33,556 nucleotides of DNA from CAZMXI01 sp964570205. GTDB taxonomy: Bacteria > Planctomycetota > Phycisphaerae > Tepidisphaerales > Tepidisphaeraceae. Positions 7,563 to 16,221 of the stretch are shown here, piece after piece. The stretch covers positions 1 to 33,556 of the forward strand of contig CAZMXI010000028.1 in assembly GCA_964570205.1 (NCBI GenBank), in the 5' to 3' direction. Below the pieces are notes generated by a model, which worked only from the letters and a program-made list of their open reading frames with translations, ran no database searches and was not told where the DNA came from. The translations under genes and the position numbers were made by a program. Numbering within the stretch: position 1 is the stretch's first letter; each line of letters begins with the position of its first letter.

Positions 7563-8012
7563 CTAGGCGCTCTTGGCCAGCGCAACCTCCGCCTGGAGCC
7601 TCAACAATGGCTGTCGCGTCGTCCATTTCTTGTCGTTGATCACAACCTGCTGCGCCATACGATTCTGCGCGTTGACCACCAGCGGACCCTGAAGATTCCC
7701 CGTCAGCCAGTCGCCAACCTTGTTGCAGATCACGAACATCTGGGCAAAGCTCGGATCTTCCAGGTTCAGGTCCTGCTGCGTCTCGTCCTTCAGCGGGAAC
7801 TGATAATCCTTGAAGAAGATCCCGGGGTCCGTCACCACAAACGCCAGGCTCGGCTCATCCAGGCTCTGAAGCCAGAAGAAGTAGTTCTCTTCGCCCGTCT
7901 GGATCAGCGCAAACCGCTTGTGGTCCGGAAACCCCAGCAGGCCCCTTGGGAACGTGATGATGCGTTCCTCGTTGACCTCCATGCGACCGAAACGCGTCGT
8001 GTCGATGTCCAT
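7563..8012 (-). CDS. fliW: Flagellar assembly factor FliW
   Basis: FliW is a cytosolic protein that binds either flagellin or CsrA. Free FliW sequesters CsrA and relieves repression of flagellin translation. The 149-residue product begins MDIDTTRFGRMEVNEERIIT and has the family core FPRGLLGFPDHKRFALIQ at about residues 20-37. Later come LQSLDEPSLAFVVTDPGIFF (about 48-67) and a C-terminal NPQNRMAQQ-like segment, NAQNRMAQQVVIN. The start at 8012 is chosen by homology and by GGAG 6 bases upstream. The same frame stays open for another 152 codons upstream, but that extension is low-complexity and unlike FliW. The gene lies directly upstream of csrA, as in many flagellated bacteria. Confidence 0.93.
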   Translation of the reverse strand: MDIDTTRFGRMEVNEERIITFPRGLLGFPDHKRFALIQTGEENYFFWLQSLDEPSLAFVVTDPGIFFKDYQFPLKDETQQDLNLEDPSFAQMFVICNKVGDWLTGNLQGPLVVNAQNRMAQQVVINDKKWTTRQPLLRLQAEVALAKSA

Positions 8013-8561
8013 GCGAACTCCATTTCTCAGGCGGCCGCCCAGCCGCCCTGCATGCCGCGGCATCCGCCGCGTTCTTCCTGTACCTGCCAGACGCCTTACG
8101 CCGGCGCCTTCACTCCTGCTCCGCGCGACGGAACCCCGCCGCGCAACGCCTTCGCGGCATCCCTGCCGCGATGTCACTCCAGCCCCAGTCCAAGGTCGGC
8201 TCTCCAGCCCGGCCTCGGCCATCGGGCAACCCGTGCCCGCCGCCCCATTCCCGGCCGGTCCGGCCGGTTCTCCAACCGGAGCCGCTTCCCCGGCTCCATT
8301 TCGCATGGCGAGCCTGTCCACGCCTCGCCAGACCCCGTCGCCTCCGGCGACGCCCCCTTTCCCGCAGACCTCGGCATCTGCGACGGACGATTCATTGCTT
8401 CGTCCGCTTCCGGGCGCTTCCCGCGCCTCTCGTTTCTTCCGTTCGCGCCGATTGTGCGCTACCGGCATCTTTTTCTGCGCCAGGACCGCATTAGCTGCGT
8501 CCTATATCATTAAAGTATACTTGGAAATCACCGGCAGCAAGCCGCGTGCCGAAGGCCTCGC
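8013..8561 (-). other. Gene-free gap between flgL and fliW
   Basis: I recognise no gene in these 549 bases. The minus-strand frame continuous with fliW is open from an ATG at 8468, and a plus-strand frame rich in Pro, Ala and Ser is also open. Both have unbiased third codon positions and look like chance openings in GC-rich DNA. The segment would be a leader of about 500 bases for fliW if transcription begins at the sigma-54-like site at 8535-8553. An AT-rich pocket at 8501-8522 contains the perfect palindrome AAGTATACTT (8513-8522). Confidence 0.5.
8535..8553 (-). promoter_or_regulatory. Sigma-54-like promoter upstream of fliW
   Basis: The minus strand reads TTCGGCACGCGGCTTGCTG. GG and GC are separated by exactly 10 bases, and GGCACG and TTGCT match the -24/-12 consensus, with one mismatch in the leading T. 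Initiation would be near 8525, just after flgL and ahead of fliW, csrA and the flagellins. Sigma-54 control of late flagellar genes is common in several phyla. Confidence 0.55.
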
Positions 8562-10484
8562 TCACCGAAGGAAATCCAGCAGCGTCAGGTTCAGCATTTG
8601 CCCCGCCGTCATCATGTTCGCCTGCAGAGCCGTCTGCAACGTCTGGAACCGCGTGATCGCCTCGTTGTAGTCCGCATCCTCCAGCGCCGACAGCACCGCC
8701 TGGCTCGCCAGCTTCTGGTCCTCAAGCCGGTTCAGTCGCGATTCAAACTCCTGAACCCGCGCCCCAACCTGGCCGCGAACCCGGATCACCCGCGCCAGGT
8801 CCGCCGTCAACGCCTCGCTGGCCTCCGTGATCGCCGATGGATCGTCGCCCGTAAGGGCATCCCGCAACTTCGCCAGGTTCGCCAGCAACCCCTGCGCCGC
8901 AACGCCGTTCACATCCCGACCGGCCAGCGTCGTGCCCGCGACGCCGCCCTCCAGACCCAGGTCGGCCGCCGCCTGCGAGTAGCTCACGCCCGACACCGAC
9001 AACACACCCGCCCCACCCGTGCCGTCCGCCAACACGATGCCGTTCCCCGTCGTCGCGAAGCTCGCCGTCACGCCCGCACCGCCGTCGGCCGTGTTGATCG
9101 CGTCGATCACATCCTGAATCGTCGTCAGCCCGTCAATCTCCACCTGGAAGCTCGTCCCGTCGCGACGGGTGATCAGCAGATCCATCCCGGTCGCCGTCCG
9201 GACGCCCTTCCCGCCGTTGACGTCCGCCAGCAGCGTCTGCGGCCCGAAACTGCGCACTCCCAGGTCCGCCGCCGTTGTCCCGCCGTTCTCGGCGATCGTC
9301 ATCGTGATCCCCTGCACCGTGTTCATGATGTCGATGCCGTCGCCGGCGGCGTTGATCCGCCCCAGCACGCCCGCGCCCGCCCCGTTGATCGCGTTGAGCA
9401 TGTCCTCAACTGTCGTGCACCCCGATAAGTCGATCGTCGCCGTCTTGACGCCATTGGTGATTTGCAGCCCGCCGGCCGTGTCGATCCCCAGCCCGCCGAG
9501 CAGATCCGCCAGCGGCGTGAAGCCCGTCACTTTCGGCCTGACGCTCTGCCCGTCCACGCTCACCCCGGCACCGCCGCCCGTCGTCGTCAGAATCCCCAGG
9601 TCCGCCGCCGTCGTTCCGCCCGCCTCCTCAACTGTGATGTTGTCGGCCGGCCCCGCCGACAGCAGCAGACTCTGCCCGTCGGGCGCAATCACCGTCGTGA
9701 TCCCGCCCACGCCGGCCGCGTTGATCGAATCCACCACGTCGCCGATCGTGTCCGCCTCAGAAAGGTCCACCAATACGGTATTCGCGCCATTGCTCAGACG
9801 GATCGAGCCCGGACGAATGCCCTCTTCGCCATGACCGCGCACATCCGCCAGCCTCGTGTCGACGCTGATTGACGGCGTCAGGTCCGCCGAGCCCTGCACC
9901 CGCGTGCTCATCGCCCCGAACAGCTCGCCTCCGTTGACCATGAACGGCAACACGATGTTGGCTTCGACCGCGTTGCCCAGGGTCGTCTCCGATCCCACAT
10001 ACCGCACGCCGCCCAGGTCGGCCACGAACGGGGCCTGCGTCGATCGGTCGCCCCCGAACAGGTACACGCCCTGAAACTGCCGGTTGCCGAGGTTGAACAC
10101 CTGATTGAAGATGCCTTCAATCGCCGTCGCCGCAGCCACCCTCGCTTCCGACGACACCACCGACCCCACGTTCGCCGACGCCACCGTCTGCGCCTCCCGC
10201 AGAAGGTCCGTCATCTCGCCCAGAGTCGAGTCCACCTCGCTCAGGTGCGACACCGCCGCCTGCAGGTTCGTCGCATAACCCTCTCGCTGCTCCATCAGCT
10301 TCCGAAGCTGAATCGAAATTGCCGCGTCCGCCGGATCGTCGCTCGGTGCATTCAGCCGCTTGCCTGTCGCCAGTTCGTTCTGTGTCTGCAGCAGCGAACG
10401 TTGCGTGCGAGTCAGCGACTGCCGCATGACGCTCATCTGCAGCGAATTGCTCACTCTCGCCAGTTGCAGTGGAATGATCGCCAT
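8562..10484 (-). CDS. flgL: Hook-filament junction protein FlgL, enlarged by three internal IN repeats
   Basis: FlgL (HAP3) joins the hook to the filament. The N-terminal flagellin-like core is clear: RVSNSLQMSVMRQSLTRTQR, then QNELATGKRLNAPSDDPADA at about residues 35-54. So is the C-terminal core, with LEDQKLASQAVLSALEDADY and QTALQANMMTAGQMLNLTLL at the end. At 640 residues it is about twice the enteric length of roughly 317. The extra length is three tandem repeats at about 224-298, 338-410 and 434-511. Each has a beta segment, an I.DVVDSINAAG-type helix (flagellin hook IN motif) and the ending AADLG followed by I, V or L. The start lies 5 bases after the flgK stop, so translation is probably coupled. 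The enlarged domain should be surface exposed at the junction. Confidence 0.95.
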   Translation of the reverse strand: MAIIPLQLARVSNSLQMSVMRQSLTRTQRSLLQTQNELATGKRLNAPSDDPADAAISIQLRKLMEQREGYATNLQAAVSHLSEVDSTLGEMTDLLREAQTVASANVGSVVSSEARVAAATAIEGIFNQVFNLGNRQFQGVYLFGGDRSTQAPFVADLGGVRYVGSETTLGNAVEANIVLPFMVNGGELFGAMSTRVQGSADLTPSISVDTRLADVRGHGEEGIRPGSIRLSNGANTVLVDLSEADTIGDVVDSINAAGVGGITTVIAPDGQSLLLSAGPADNITVEEAGGTTAADLGILTTTGGGAGVSVDGQSVRPKVTGFTPLADLLGGLGIDTAGGLQITNGVKTATIDLSGCTTVEDMLNAINGAGAGVLGRINAAGDGIDIMNTVQGITMTIAENGGTTAADLGVRSFGPQTLLADVNGGKGVRTATGMDLLITRRDGTSFQVEIDGLTTIQDVIDAINTADGGAGVTASFATTGNGIVLADGTGGAGVLSVSGVSYSQAAADLGLEGGVAGTTLAGRDVNGVAAQGLLANLAKLRDALTGDDPSAITEASEALTADLARVIRVRGQVGARVQEFESRLNRLEDQKLASQAVLSALEDADYNEAITRFQTLQTALQANMMTAGQMLNLTLLDFLR

Positions 10485-10488
10485 AACG

Positions 10489-12189
10489 TCACGCCATGTT
10501 CAAGAGAGTCTGCAGCATCTCGTCCACCGCCGTGATGATCCTTGCGGCGCCCTGAAACGCCCGCTGGTAACGCATCAGATTGATCGCTTCCTCGTCCACG
10601 CTCACCCCGCTCAGCGCCTCCCGCTGCGCCAGCAGCGTCTCGATCACCACCTGCGCGCCTTCGGCGTCCGTCGCCGCGCCGGCCGCGCTGACGCCGACCG
10701 CGTTGATCATCCCCTCATACTTGTCCTTCAGGCTCATCCCGCCCAGGCCGCTCAGCGACCGCGTCTCCAGCGCCGCAATCGCCAGCGCCGTCTGGTTGTC
10801 CCCGCTCTGGCCGTTCTTCGCCGCCGCCAGCAGCGACGGGCTCGATCGCAGCGCCTCGCTCACACCAATGTCCGACGCCGAGCTTCCCGTGAAAAAGCCG
10901 TTGATCCCCATCGCTGCCAGCACCCCGCTGCTGTCCTGGCTGAACGAGAATTCCGCGCCGCTCGATTCCGTCGCGACCTTCAGCCTCCCTCCGGCGATCG
11001 TCGCGGCGATCCCGTCGATCCCGTCAAGCTGTGCCCTCAGTGAATCCAGCGTCGTGTCGTCGCCGTTCAGCCCGTCCAGATCCACCTGCACCAGCGTGCT
11101 GCTGACCAGACCGCTGGCGGTCTGCTTCACATGCACCACGAAACTGCCGTTCACCGGGGCGAACTCCAGCCCCGCCTCGGGCGAGTTCAACGCGGCCGAC
11201 GGGTCGTCCACCGGCGCACTGGCGGTGACCTGCGTCAGTCCGGTCAATCCCTGCCCGGCCGAATGCAGCCTGTTCAGTTCGAAGATCAACGCGCCGGCCA
11301 GCGAGTCGAGCTCGCCGCCCACCCCGCCGATCTCGCTTCGCAGCCCCATCAGCGCGCCGATCTGCCCTGATCCGATCGCGTAGGCGCCGTGGTTCGTGCT
11401 GTTGTTGACAATCGCCGCCAGCGAGCCGTCCTGGCTCTTGATCGTGAACGACAGCCCCCGGTTCTGCGTCGCCAACACCAGCGGCTCCGAACCAATCAGC
11501 ACGTTGACCACCCCGTTGCCCGTGTCCTGGACGTTGATCTCCAGCAGCCCCGACAGCTCCTTCAACGCCGCGTCGCGCTGGTCGCGCAGGGCGTTGGCCG
11601 TTCCGCCGGTGCCGCCCTCGGCGTTGATGATCTGTGCATTGAGATTGGCCACCCGGTCCGCCAGGGCATTGGCGTCGCTCGTCAGCAGCTTCAGGCGCTG
11701 ATCCACGTCCGATCGCAGGCTGCCAATCTGCCCGCTCAGGTCACGCAGCGTCGAAGCCAGCGACTCGCCGTTCTGGATCACCACCTGCCGGTATCCCATG
11801 TCCTGCGGCTGGTTCGCCAGGTTCGACCAACTGTTGAAGAACGCGCTGAGCTGCGTGCTCAGGTCGTCGTCCCCCAATTCGTTGAAGACCGCTTCCACCC
11901 GGCCCAGCCACATCTCTCGCGCGCCGGCCGACGCCCCTTCGCTCAGGCTGCCGCGAATCCGGCTCTCCAGCGCCTCGTCAATCTGCCGGGAGATCGCGGT
12001 CAGGTTCACCCCCGTTCCCATGAACAGCCCCGGCCTTATCTGCCGGTCGCCCCGAGGCGTCACCTGCGCCGTCTGACGCGTGTACTCGGCATTGCCGGCG
12101 TTGGCCACGTTGTTGCTCGTGACCTGGATCGCCGCCTGCTGCACCGCCAGGGCCGACTTGCCGATGTTGAGTGCGCCAATGAGTGACAT
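10489..12189 (-). CDS. flgK: Hook-associated protein FlgK (HAP1)
   Basis: FlgK forms the first ring of the hook-filament junction. The 566-residue product, about the usual length, begins MSLIGALNIGKSALAVQQAA and has the rod-hook family signature IQVTSNNVANAGNAEYTRQ at about residues 21-39. The C-terminus GVSVDEEAINLMRYQRAFQG followed by AARIITAVDEMLQTLLNM is the conserved FlgK tail. The central region holds FlgK motifs such as QLSAFFNSWSNLANQPQD near residue 112, NLNAQI, and a Gly/Ser-rich variable domain. A ribosome site AGGG precedes the ATG. It lies 18 bases after the FlgN-like gene and 4 bases before flgL, in an unbroken flagellar operon. Confidence 0.97.
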   Translation of the reverse strand: MSLIGALNIGKSALAVQQAAIQVTSNNVANAGNAEYTRQTAQVTPRGDRQIRPGLFMGTGVNLTAISRQIDEALESRIRGSLSEGASAGAREMWLGRVEAVFNELGDDDLSTQLSAFFNSWSNLANQPQDMGYRQVVIQNGESLASTLRDLSGQIGSLRSDVDQRLKLLTSDANALADRVANLNAQIINAEGGTGGTANALRDQRDAALKELSGLLEINVQDTGNGVVNVLIGSEPLVLATQNRGLSFTIKSQDGSLAAIVNNSTNHGAYAIGSGQIGALMGLRSEIGGVGGELDSLAGALIFELNRLHSAGQGLTGLTQVTASAPVDDPSAALNSPEAGLEFAPVNGSFVVHVKQTASGLVSSTLVQVDLDGLNGDDTTLDSLRAQLDGIDGIAATIAGGRLKVATESSGAEFSFSQDSSGVLAAMGINGFFTGSSASDIGVSEALRSSPSLLAAAKNGQSGDNQTALAIAALETRSLSGLGGMSLKDKYEGMINAVGVSAAGAATDAEGAQVVIETLLAQREALSGVSVDEEAINLMRYQRAFQGAARIITAVDEMLQTLLNMA

Positions 12190-12207
12190 ATCGCCCTGTG
12201 ATGGCCT

Positions 12208-12699
12208 TCACGCCACCGCTTCCAGAACGCCAATTCGCGCCGAGACCCTCGGCACGCCGTCCTTCGTGTACAAGCCCGCCTGCTCCACCGACCCCGCGAT
12301 CAGCCGCACCACCGTGTTCAGGTGCCCCAGCACCGCCCCGGCCAGCCGGCCGACCACCTGTGCCCGGTGCGCCACCTGGCCAATCAGGTGCTTGAGCTGC
12401 TCTCGCAGCTTCAGCAGCCGCGGCTTGTCCTGGGGCAGCGCCTCCGCGATCCGCGCCATCGTCGGGTTCGTCCCCAGCCGCAGCGCCACCGCGATCTGCT
12501 GCACCGCCGCACGCCTCCGGTTTTCCAGCGACGTGATTCTCGCCCGCGAAGCCTGTTGCTCCCGCGCAGCCTCCTCGATCGCTCGCGAATCCAGCCGCTT
12601 CATCGCGGCCTGCTGCGCATCCAGCAGCGACAGCATCCGCTCGTGCTCCGTAATGAGCTGTCGCAGCGCGTTCTCAAGCTCGCTCAGTGAAGGACTCAT
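12208..12699 (-). CDS. flgN: FlgN-like flagellar export chaperone
   Basis: The 163-residue, mostly helical protein is predicted to hold FlgK and FlgL for export through the flagellar type III apparatus. It begins MSPSLSELENALRQLITEHE and contains LLDAQQAAMKRLDSRAIEEA and a basic helix, SRARITSLENRRRAAVQQIA, matching the FlgN family heptad pattern. Sequence conservation in FlgN is weak, so the call rests on this pattern plus position directly upstream of flgK. Its ATG overlaps the stop of the rod-binding gene (ATGA at 12696-12699), a sign of translational coupling. The C-terminal third (residues about 115-163) is less typical. The longer open frame upstream to 13305 is a shadow. Confidence 0.8.
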   Translation of the reverse strand: MSPSLSELENALRQLITEHERMLSLLDAQQAAMKRLDSRAIEEAAREQQASRARITSLENRRRAAVQQIAVALRLGTNPTMARIAEALPQDKPRLLKLREQLKHLIGQVAHRAQVVGRLAGAVLGHLNTVVRLIAGSVEQAGLYTKDGVPRVSARIGVLEAVA

Positions 12700-13010
12700 T
12701 CGGCTCCCTGCCCGTGGCCCGCGCCGTCTTCCAGACGCCTCACGATACTCCGCACCAGCTTCTCCCCGGCCCCGCGGGCCATCCGGTCGGCCAGGTGCTG
12801 GTCCAGCATCGAGCCGAACGCCTCGCCGCCCCGGCCGCCCGACAACAAATCGGACTTGAAAGGACTGTTGCGCACCTGTTCCAGCAGCGTCCCGAAGAAC
12901 GTCTGCGAGACCCACCGACGCGCCTCGACGGTCAGCCGCTGCCGCCGCGACTGCGAGCCGGCCTCTCGCGCCCCGCCCTGATCGAGTTGTGGCATCCCTG
13001 CCGTTTCCAT
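12696..13010 (-). CDS. flgJ: Rod-binding protein, FlgJ N-terminal-like
   Basis: The 104-residue product resembles the N-terminal rod-scaffolding domain of FlgJ (rod-binding domain). The characteristic segment is RWVSQTFFGTLLEQVRNSPF near residues 32-51, followed by a GGRGGEAFGSMLDQHLADRM block at about 58-77. It lacks the C-terminal peptidoglycan hydrolase domain found in enteric FlgJ, as is usual in many phyla, so a separate muramidase must open the wall. GGAG lies 9 bases upstream of the ATG. It follows flgI by 54 bases and overlaps the FlgN-like gene by four bases. Confidence 0.85.
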   Translation of the reverse strand: METAGMPQLDQGGAREAGSQSRRQRLTVEARRWVSQTFFGTLLEQVRNSPFKSDLLSGGRGGEAFGSMLDQHLADRMARGAGEKLVRSIVRRLEDGAGHGQGAE

Positions 13011-13064
13011 AATCTGCGTCTCCGACGCCCCTCGAATGCCCGGCCAGCCGCCAGGCCGCTTGCG

Positions 13065-14120
13065 CTACCTCGATTCCTCGACCAGCTTCGCATGAAGCTT
13101 GCCGCTCTTGTGCAGCTCGCGAATGATCGCAATCCGGTCCTCCGGCGTCACCTTGATCATGTCCAGCGCATCCACCAGCTCCTGAAGCCGCGCCCCGCCC
13201 TGCCGCGTCGTGTCCAACCCCACCGCCGTCTTCTCGGTCGTCACGGGCGCCCGCGGCGTCGGGATCGGCGGCGGCGTGGTGGTGGTGATCGTCAGACCCC
13301 GGCAACTGATCACCACCGGGCTGATTTCCACGTCGCCGGTGATGATGATGGTCTTGCTCTTCTCATTGATCAGCACCCGCGCCTCGGTGTCCAGAATCCG
13401 CACCGGAAGCTGCTGCACCCGGCTGATGAAACTCGCCGGGTTCCGCCGCTCGTTCTCCGGAATCTGCACCACCCCGTTCTTGGCGTTGGCCGCCACCGCC
13501 AGCGTTTCCCCCGTGCCCTCGGCGTCGTTGATGATCTTGGCGATCGTGCTCGCCATCGTCCAACTCGCCGCCGGCTCGTCCAGGATCAGCGTGATCTGCC
13601 CCTGGTCGTCGATCACCGGCGACGGCAGGTCCGCCTCCATCGTCAGGCCGCCCTTCACCTTCCCCAGCGTCGGCGTTGTCGTATCCTCGATCGTCACCGG
13701 GCCCTCGGCCATCCCGAAGATGCCCGATCCCGGCACCGGACCCTGGAGCGGCGTCAGAAAGAGCTGCCCGCCCTTCAGGCTGCTCGCCGTCCCGATGCTC
13801 GCCACAATCACGTCCAGCTTGTCGCCGTCTCGCACCCCGTTGGGAATGCTCGCCGTCACCATCACCAGCGCCACGTTCTTCACGCTGGTCAGCTCGCGAA
13901 CGTCCGTCTTGTTCCCCAGCTTGCTCAGCATCTCCGCCACCGGGCGGATCGCCGGACCATAATCGCCGCTGTCGCCGGTGCCCTTCAGCCCCATCACCAG
14001 CCCATAGCCAAGCAGCGTGTTCGTCCGCTGACCGTCCAGGCGCGTGATGTCCGCGATCTTCACCCCATACGCCGGGGCGGCCATCAGCAGCATCGCCAGA
14101 ATGATCCCGATTGTTCTCAT
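13065..14120 (-). CDS. flgI: Flagellar P-ring protein FlgI
   Basis: FlgI forms the periplasmic P ring around the rod in the peptidoglycan layer. The product of 351 residues has a cleavable signal peptide, MRTIGIILAMLLMAAPAYG, then the family opening VKIADITRLDGQRTNTLLGY and GLVMGLKGTGDSGD. Later come TASSLKGGQLFLTPLQGP and the near-C-terminal stretch LQELVDALDMIKVTPEDRIA with IIRELHKSGKLHAKL. Length is normal. The start at 14120 is chosen over ATG 14126 because AGGTGA is then correctly spaced; a TTG further out at 14144 is unlikely. It lies between flgH and the rod-binding gene. Presence of both P and L ring genes indicates an outer membrane. Confidence 0.97.
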   Translation of the reverse strand: MRTIGIILAMLLMAAPAYGVKIADITRLDGQRTNTLLGYGLVMGLKGTGDSGDYGPAIRPVAEMLSKLGNKTDVRELTSVKNVALVMVTASIPNGVRDGDKLDVIVASIGTASSLKGGQLFLTPLQGPVPGSGIFGMAEGPVTIEDTTTPTLGKVKGGLTMEADLPSPVIDDQGQITLILDEPAASWTMASTIAKIINDAEGTGETLAVAANAKNGVVQIPENERRNPASFISRVQQLPVRILDTEARVLINEKSKTIIITGDVEISPVVISCRGLTITTTTPPPIPTPRAPVTTEKTAVGLDTTRQGGARLQELVDALDMIKVTPEDRIAIIRELHKSGKLHAKLVEESR

Positions 14121-14184
14121 CCGCATCTCACCTGCGCGCCACAACGGACTACGGACAACTGACCACGGACAAACACGTTATCGG

Positions 14185-14994
14185 TCAGAACGGGTTGATT
14201 ACGTCCAATAATTTGGGAATCAGCCCTCGCTTTGTGTTGTCCCGGACCGCGCCCTTGTGCGTCGTCTCAATATTCAGGTCGTGAACGTTCGTGCTCAGGA
14301 TCGTGTTGTCCGGCGACAGATCCTCCGCCCGGCAGATGCCGGTCAGCAGGTACTCCTGCTCCTCCTCGTCGTGCTTGATCCGCTTGCGCGCCTGGATCGC
14401 CAGCGTGCCGTTGGGCTTCACATCCACCACCTCCGCCGCGATACGCGTCACCAGCTTGTCCGTCCGGTCAACCGTCGCCTCCCCTTTGTAGTTCCGCGCC
14501 CCGCCCAGCTTGATTGACGGCGGATTCGCCCCCAGCGCGCCGCCTTCAATCTCAAAATTCCTCGGGTCCAGTTTCACCCATTCCTCCAGCCGCAGATCGA
14601 AATCCGTCTTCTTCTTCAGCTCCGTGCTGCCGTCCGAGCTGTATTCGCTCTGCTCCCGGATGATGATCGTGACCAGGTCGTGCTTCTTCAGCGTCTTCGG
14701 CGTCGGTTCTGGCACCGAGACATAGCTCACCACCGAAACCTTCGCCTTCGCCGGGTCCGGCGCTGCCATCAGCGACGCCCGAAGCAGCGAACCTCCGTTC
14801 TTCTGCATGAGCTGCGCAGCGCTGGGCTTCTCCGGACCCATCGCCTGAGCGGCAGCCGGCGCCTGTCGACCGCCCGCCGGCGCGGCCTCCTGACCCCACG
14901 CCGGCCCCATGGCCCCCGCCCACCAGGCCGCCACACACCCCAAGGCCCATACCCTCACAGGCCGCCACCAACCATGTCCCGGTCCCTGCTTCAT
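14185..14994 (-). CDS. flgH: Flagellar L-ring protein FlgH
   Basis: FlgH makes the outer-membrane L ring, the bushing through which the rod passes. The 269-residue product starts MKQGPGHGWWRPVRVWALGC with a hydrophobic leader to about residue 33. The mature family core has LKKHDLVTIIIREQSEYSSD (about residues 103-122), then GEATVDRTDKLVTRIAAEVV and VKPNGTLAIQARKRI. A C-terminal LTGICRAEDLSPDNTILSTN is followed by VHDLNIE. FlgH is normally a lipoprotein; here a Cys at residue 20 lies in ALGC, a poor lipobox, and signal peptidase I cleavage after AWG is equally possible. GTAGGAG precedes the ATG. It starts 8 bases after flgA ends. Confidence 0.96.
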   Translation of the reverse strand: MKQGPGHGWWRPVRVWALGCVAAWWAGAMGPAWGQEAAPAGGRQAPAAAQAMGPEKPSAAQLMQKNGGSLLRASLMAAPDPAKAKVSVVSYVSVPEPTPKTLKKHDLVTIIIREQSEYSSDGSTELKKKTDFDLRLEEWVKLDPRNFEIEGGALGANPPSIKLGGARNYKGEATVDRTDKLVTRIAAEVVDVKPNGTLAIQARKRIKHDEEEQEYLLTGICRAEDLSPDNTILSTNVHDLNIETTHKGAVRDNTKRGLIPKLLDVINPF

Positions 14995-15002
14995 GACGTC
15001 TC

Positions 15003-16157
15003 CTACCGCGCTGCCACGTTCGTCCCACCCACCGCCGCCACCAGCCGACCCTGCTGCGGCCCCGATACCTGAACATTGAACTCGTCCCGCGTCCCGGGCT
15101 TGCGCACCCGGATCGTCTGCCCCAGGGCCCCGTTCTCCCTCGCCTCGGCCACCCATTTCACCTGCACCCGCCCACCATCCACCGTCACGCTCACCAGTTC
15201 CCCGACGCGAACCGCCTGGGGCGCCTGCACCATCCGCCCCGTCAACACCATCCCCGGCGCAATGTCCCGCGCTGCCAGATACCCCTCCGCCTGATCACCG
15301 CCAGAGAGCGCATCATCCCCCAAACGATCCACCAGCACCCGCCTCTGCTCGATGTCCTCCCGGCCGATCGGCGCCTTGTACGGAATCGCCCGCAAAGCCA
15401 CCACCTGCGTCCGCCATACCCGCACGTTCGCCGATATCGCCGATTTCTGCCTCCCCTCGCCGCTGCTGATCGTTACATCCCAGACGATGTCCCCCAGGCT
15501 TCGCCTCTGCCTCGCATCGATGTCAAACCGGAACACCGGCTCCGCCAGGTTCACCAGCTTCTCGCCCTCCCCGCTGAACCTCACCTCGAAGGCCTCCACC
15601 GGCAACTGGAAACGCTCCGACAGGTCTGCGAGAAGCGCATCCCGGAGCGTCCGCGCCTTCGCCTTCGCCACCGCCACCTCCCGCTCCGTCTCCGCGGCCG
15701 CCATGCGGCCCGTCAAATGCTCGATCTGCTCCGACAGCTTCCGCGGCGACGGCTCCACAGGCGACTCCGCCTTCACCGCCGCATCGCTGCGCGTCACCCG
15801 CACATCCCGCGAGCCCCGGAACTGGATCATCGCCACGTTCACACCCGCCCCCTCCAGAACCCGCGTGATCTCCCCCAGCCCCAACTCCGCCAGCCCCACG
15901 CCATCTCCAAACCGCCCGATCACCAGCTCCCCCGCCTGCTGCATCGCCAGATCATCGCCCGCCTCCCACCGCGCAATCTGCTTCAGCCGGATCTCCTGCC
16001 CGATCACCCTCGCCTCCGGCCGGATTTCCACCATGATCATCCGCAATCCCGCCCCGTTCGGCACAAACCGCTCCTGCTGCCCCCGCGCAAGGCCCGCCAG
16101 CGCACACATCATCGCAATAACCCACGCACTCCGTGCCATCGGCCACCTCGCATCCAT
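15003..16157 (-). CDS. flgA: P-ring assembly chaperone FlgA
   Basis: FlgA is the periplasmic chaperone for FlgI. The product of about 384 residues has a signal peptide ending at GLARG, two N-terminal beta domains, a charged helical stretch (SEQIEHLTGRMAAAETEREV, about residues 142-161) and the typical C-terminal SAF-like half. That half contains VVALRAIPYKAPIGREDIEQ, then YLAARDIAPGMVLTGRMVQA and PQAVRVGELVSVTVDGGRVQ, where VLTGRMV matches the family. It is longer than the roughly 220-residue enteric protein because of the extra N-terminal part and helix. Start 16157 has GGGTGG upstream; ATG 16139 is also plausible. It lies between flgG and flgH, the usual order in this operon type. Confidence 0.92.
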   Translation of the reverse strand: MDARWPMARSAWVIAMMCALAGLARGQQERFVPNGAGLRMIMVEIRPEARVIGQEIRLKQIARWEAGDDLAMQQAGELVIGRFGDGVGLAELGLGEITRVLEGAGVNVAMIQFRGSRDVRVTRSDAAVKAESPVEPSPRKLSEQIEHLTGRMAAAETEREVAVAKAKARTLRDALLADLSERFQLPVEAFEVRFSGEGEKLVNLAEPVFRFDIDARQRRSLGDIVWDVTISSGEGRQKSAISANVRVWRTQVVALRAIPYKAPIGREDIEQRRVLVDRLGDDALSGGDQAEGYLAARDIAPGMVLTGRMVQAPQAVRVGELVSVTVDGGRVQVKWVAEARENGALGQTIRVRKPGTRDEFNVQVSGPQQGRLVAAVGGTNVAAR

Positions 16158-16221
16158 GCTCGCCACCCTTTTTTCCCGGTCACCCGGTCACCCCTTCATC
16201 CTTCATCACTACTCCCTGCGA

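Noticed and set aside
8013..8468. N-terminal extension of FliW to 301 residues
   Set aside because: The added part is low-complexity Gly/Arg-rich, lacks codon-position bias, and a good ribosome site and family start exist at 8012. Kept only as an open question.
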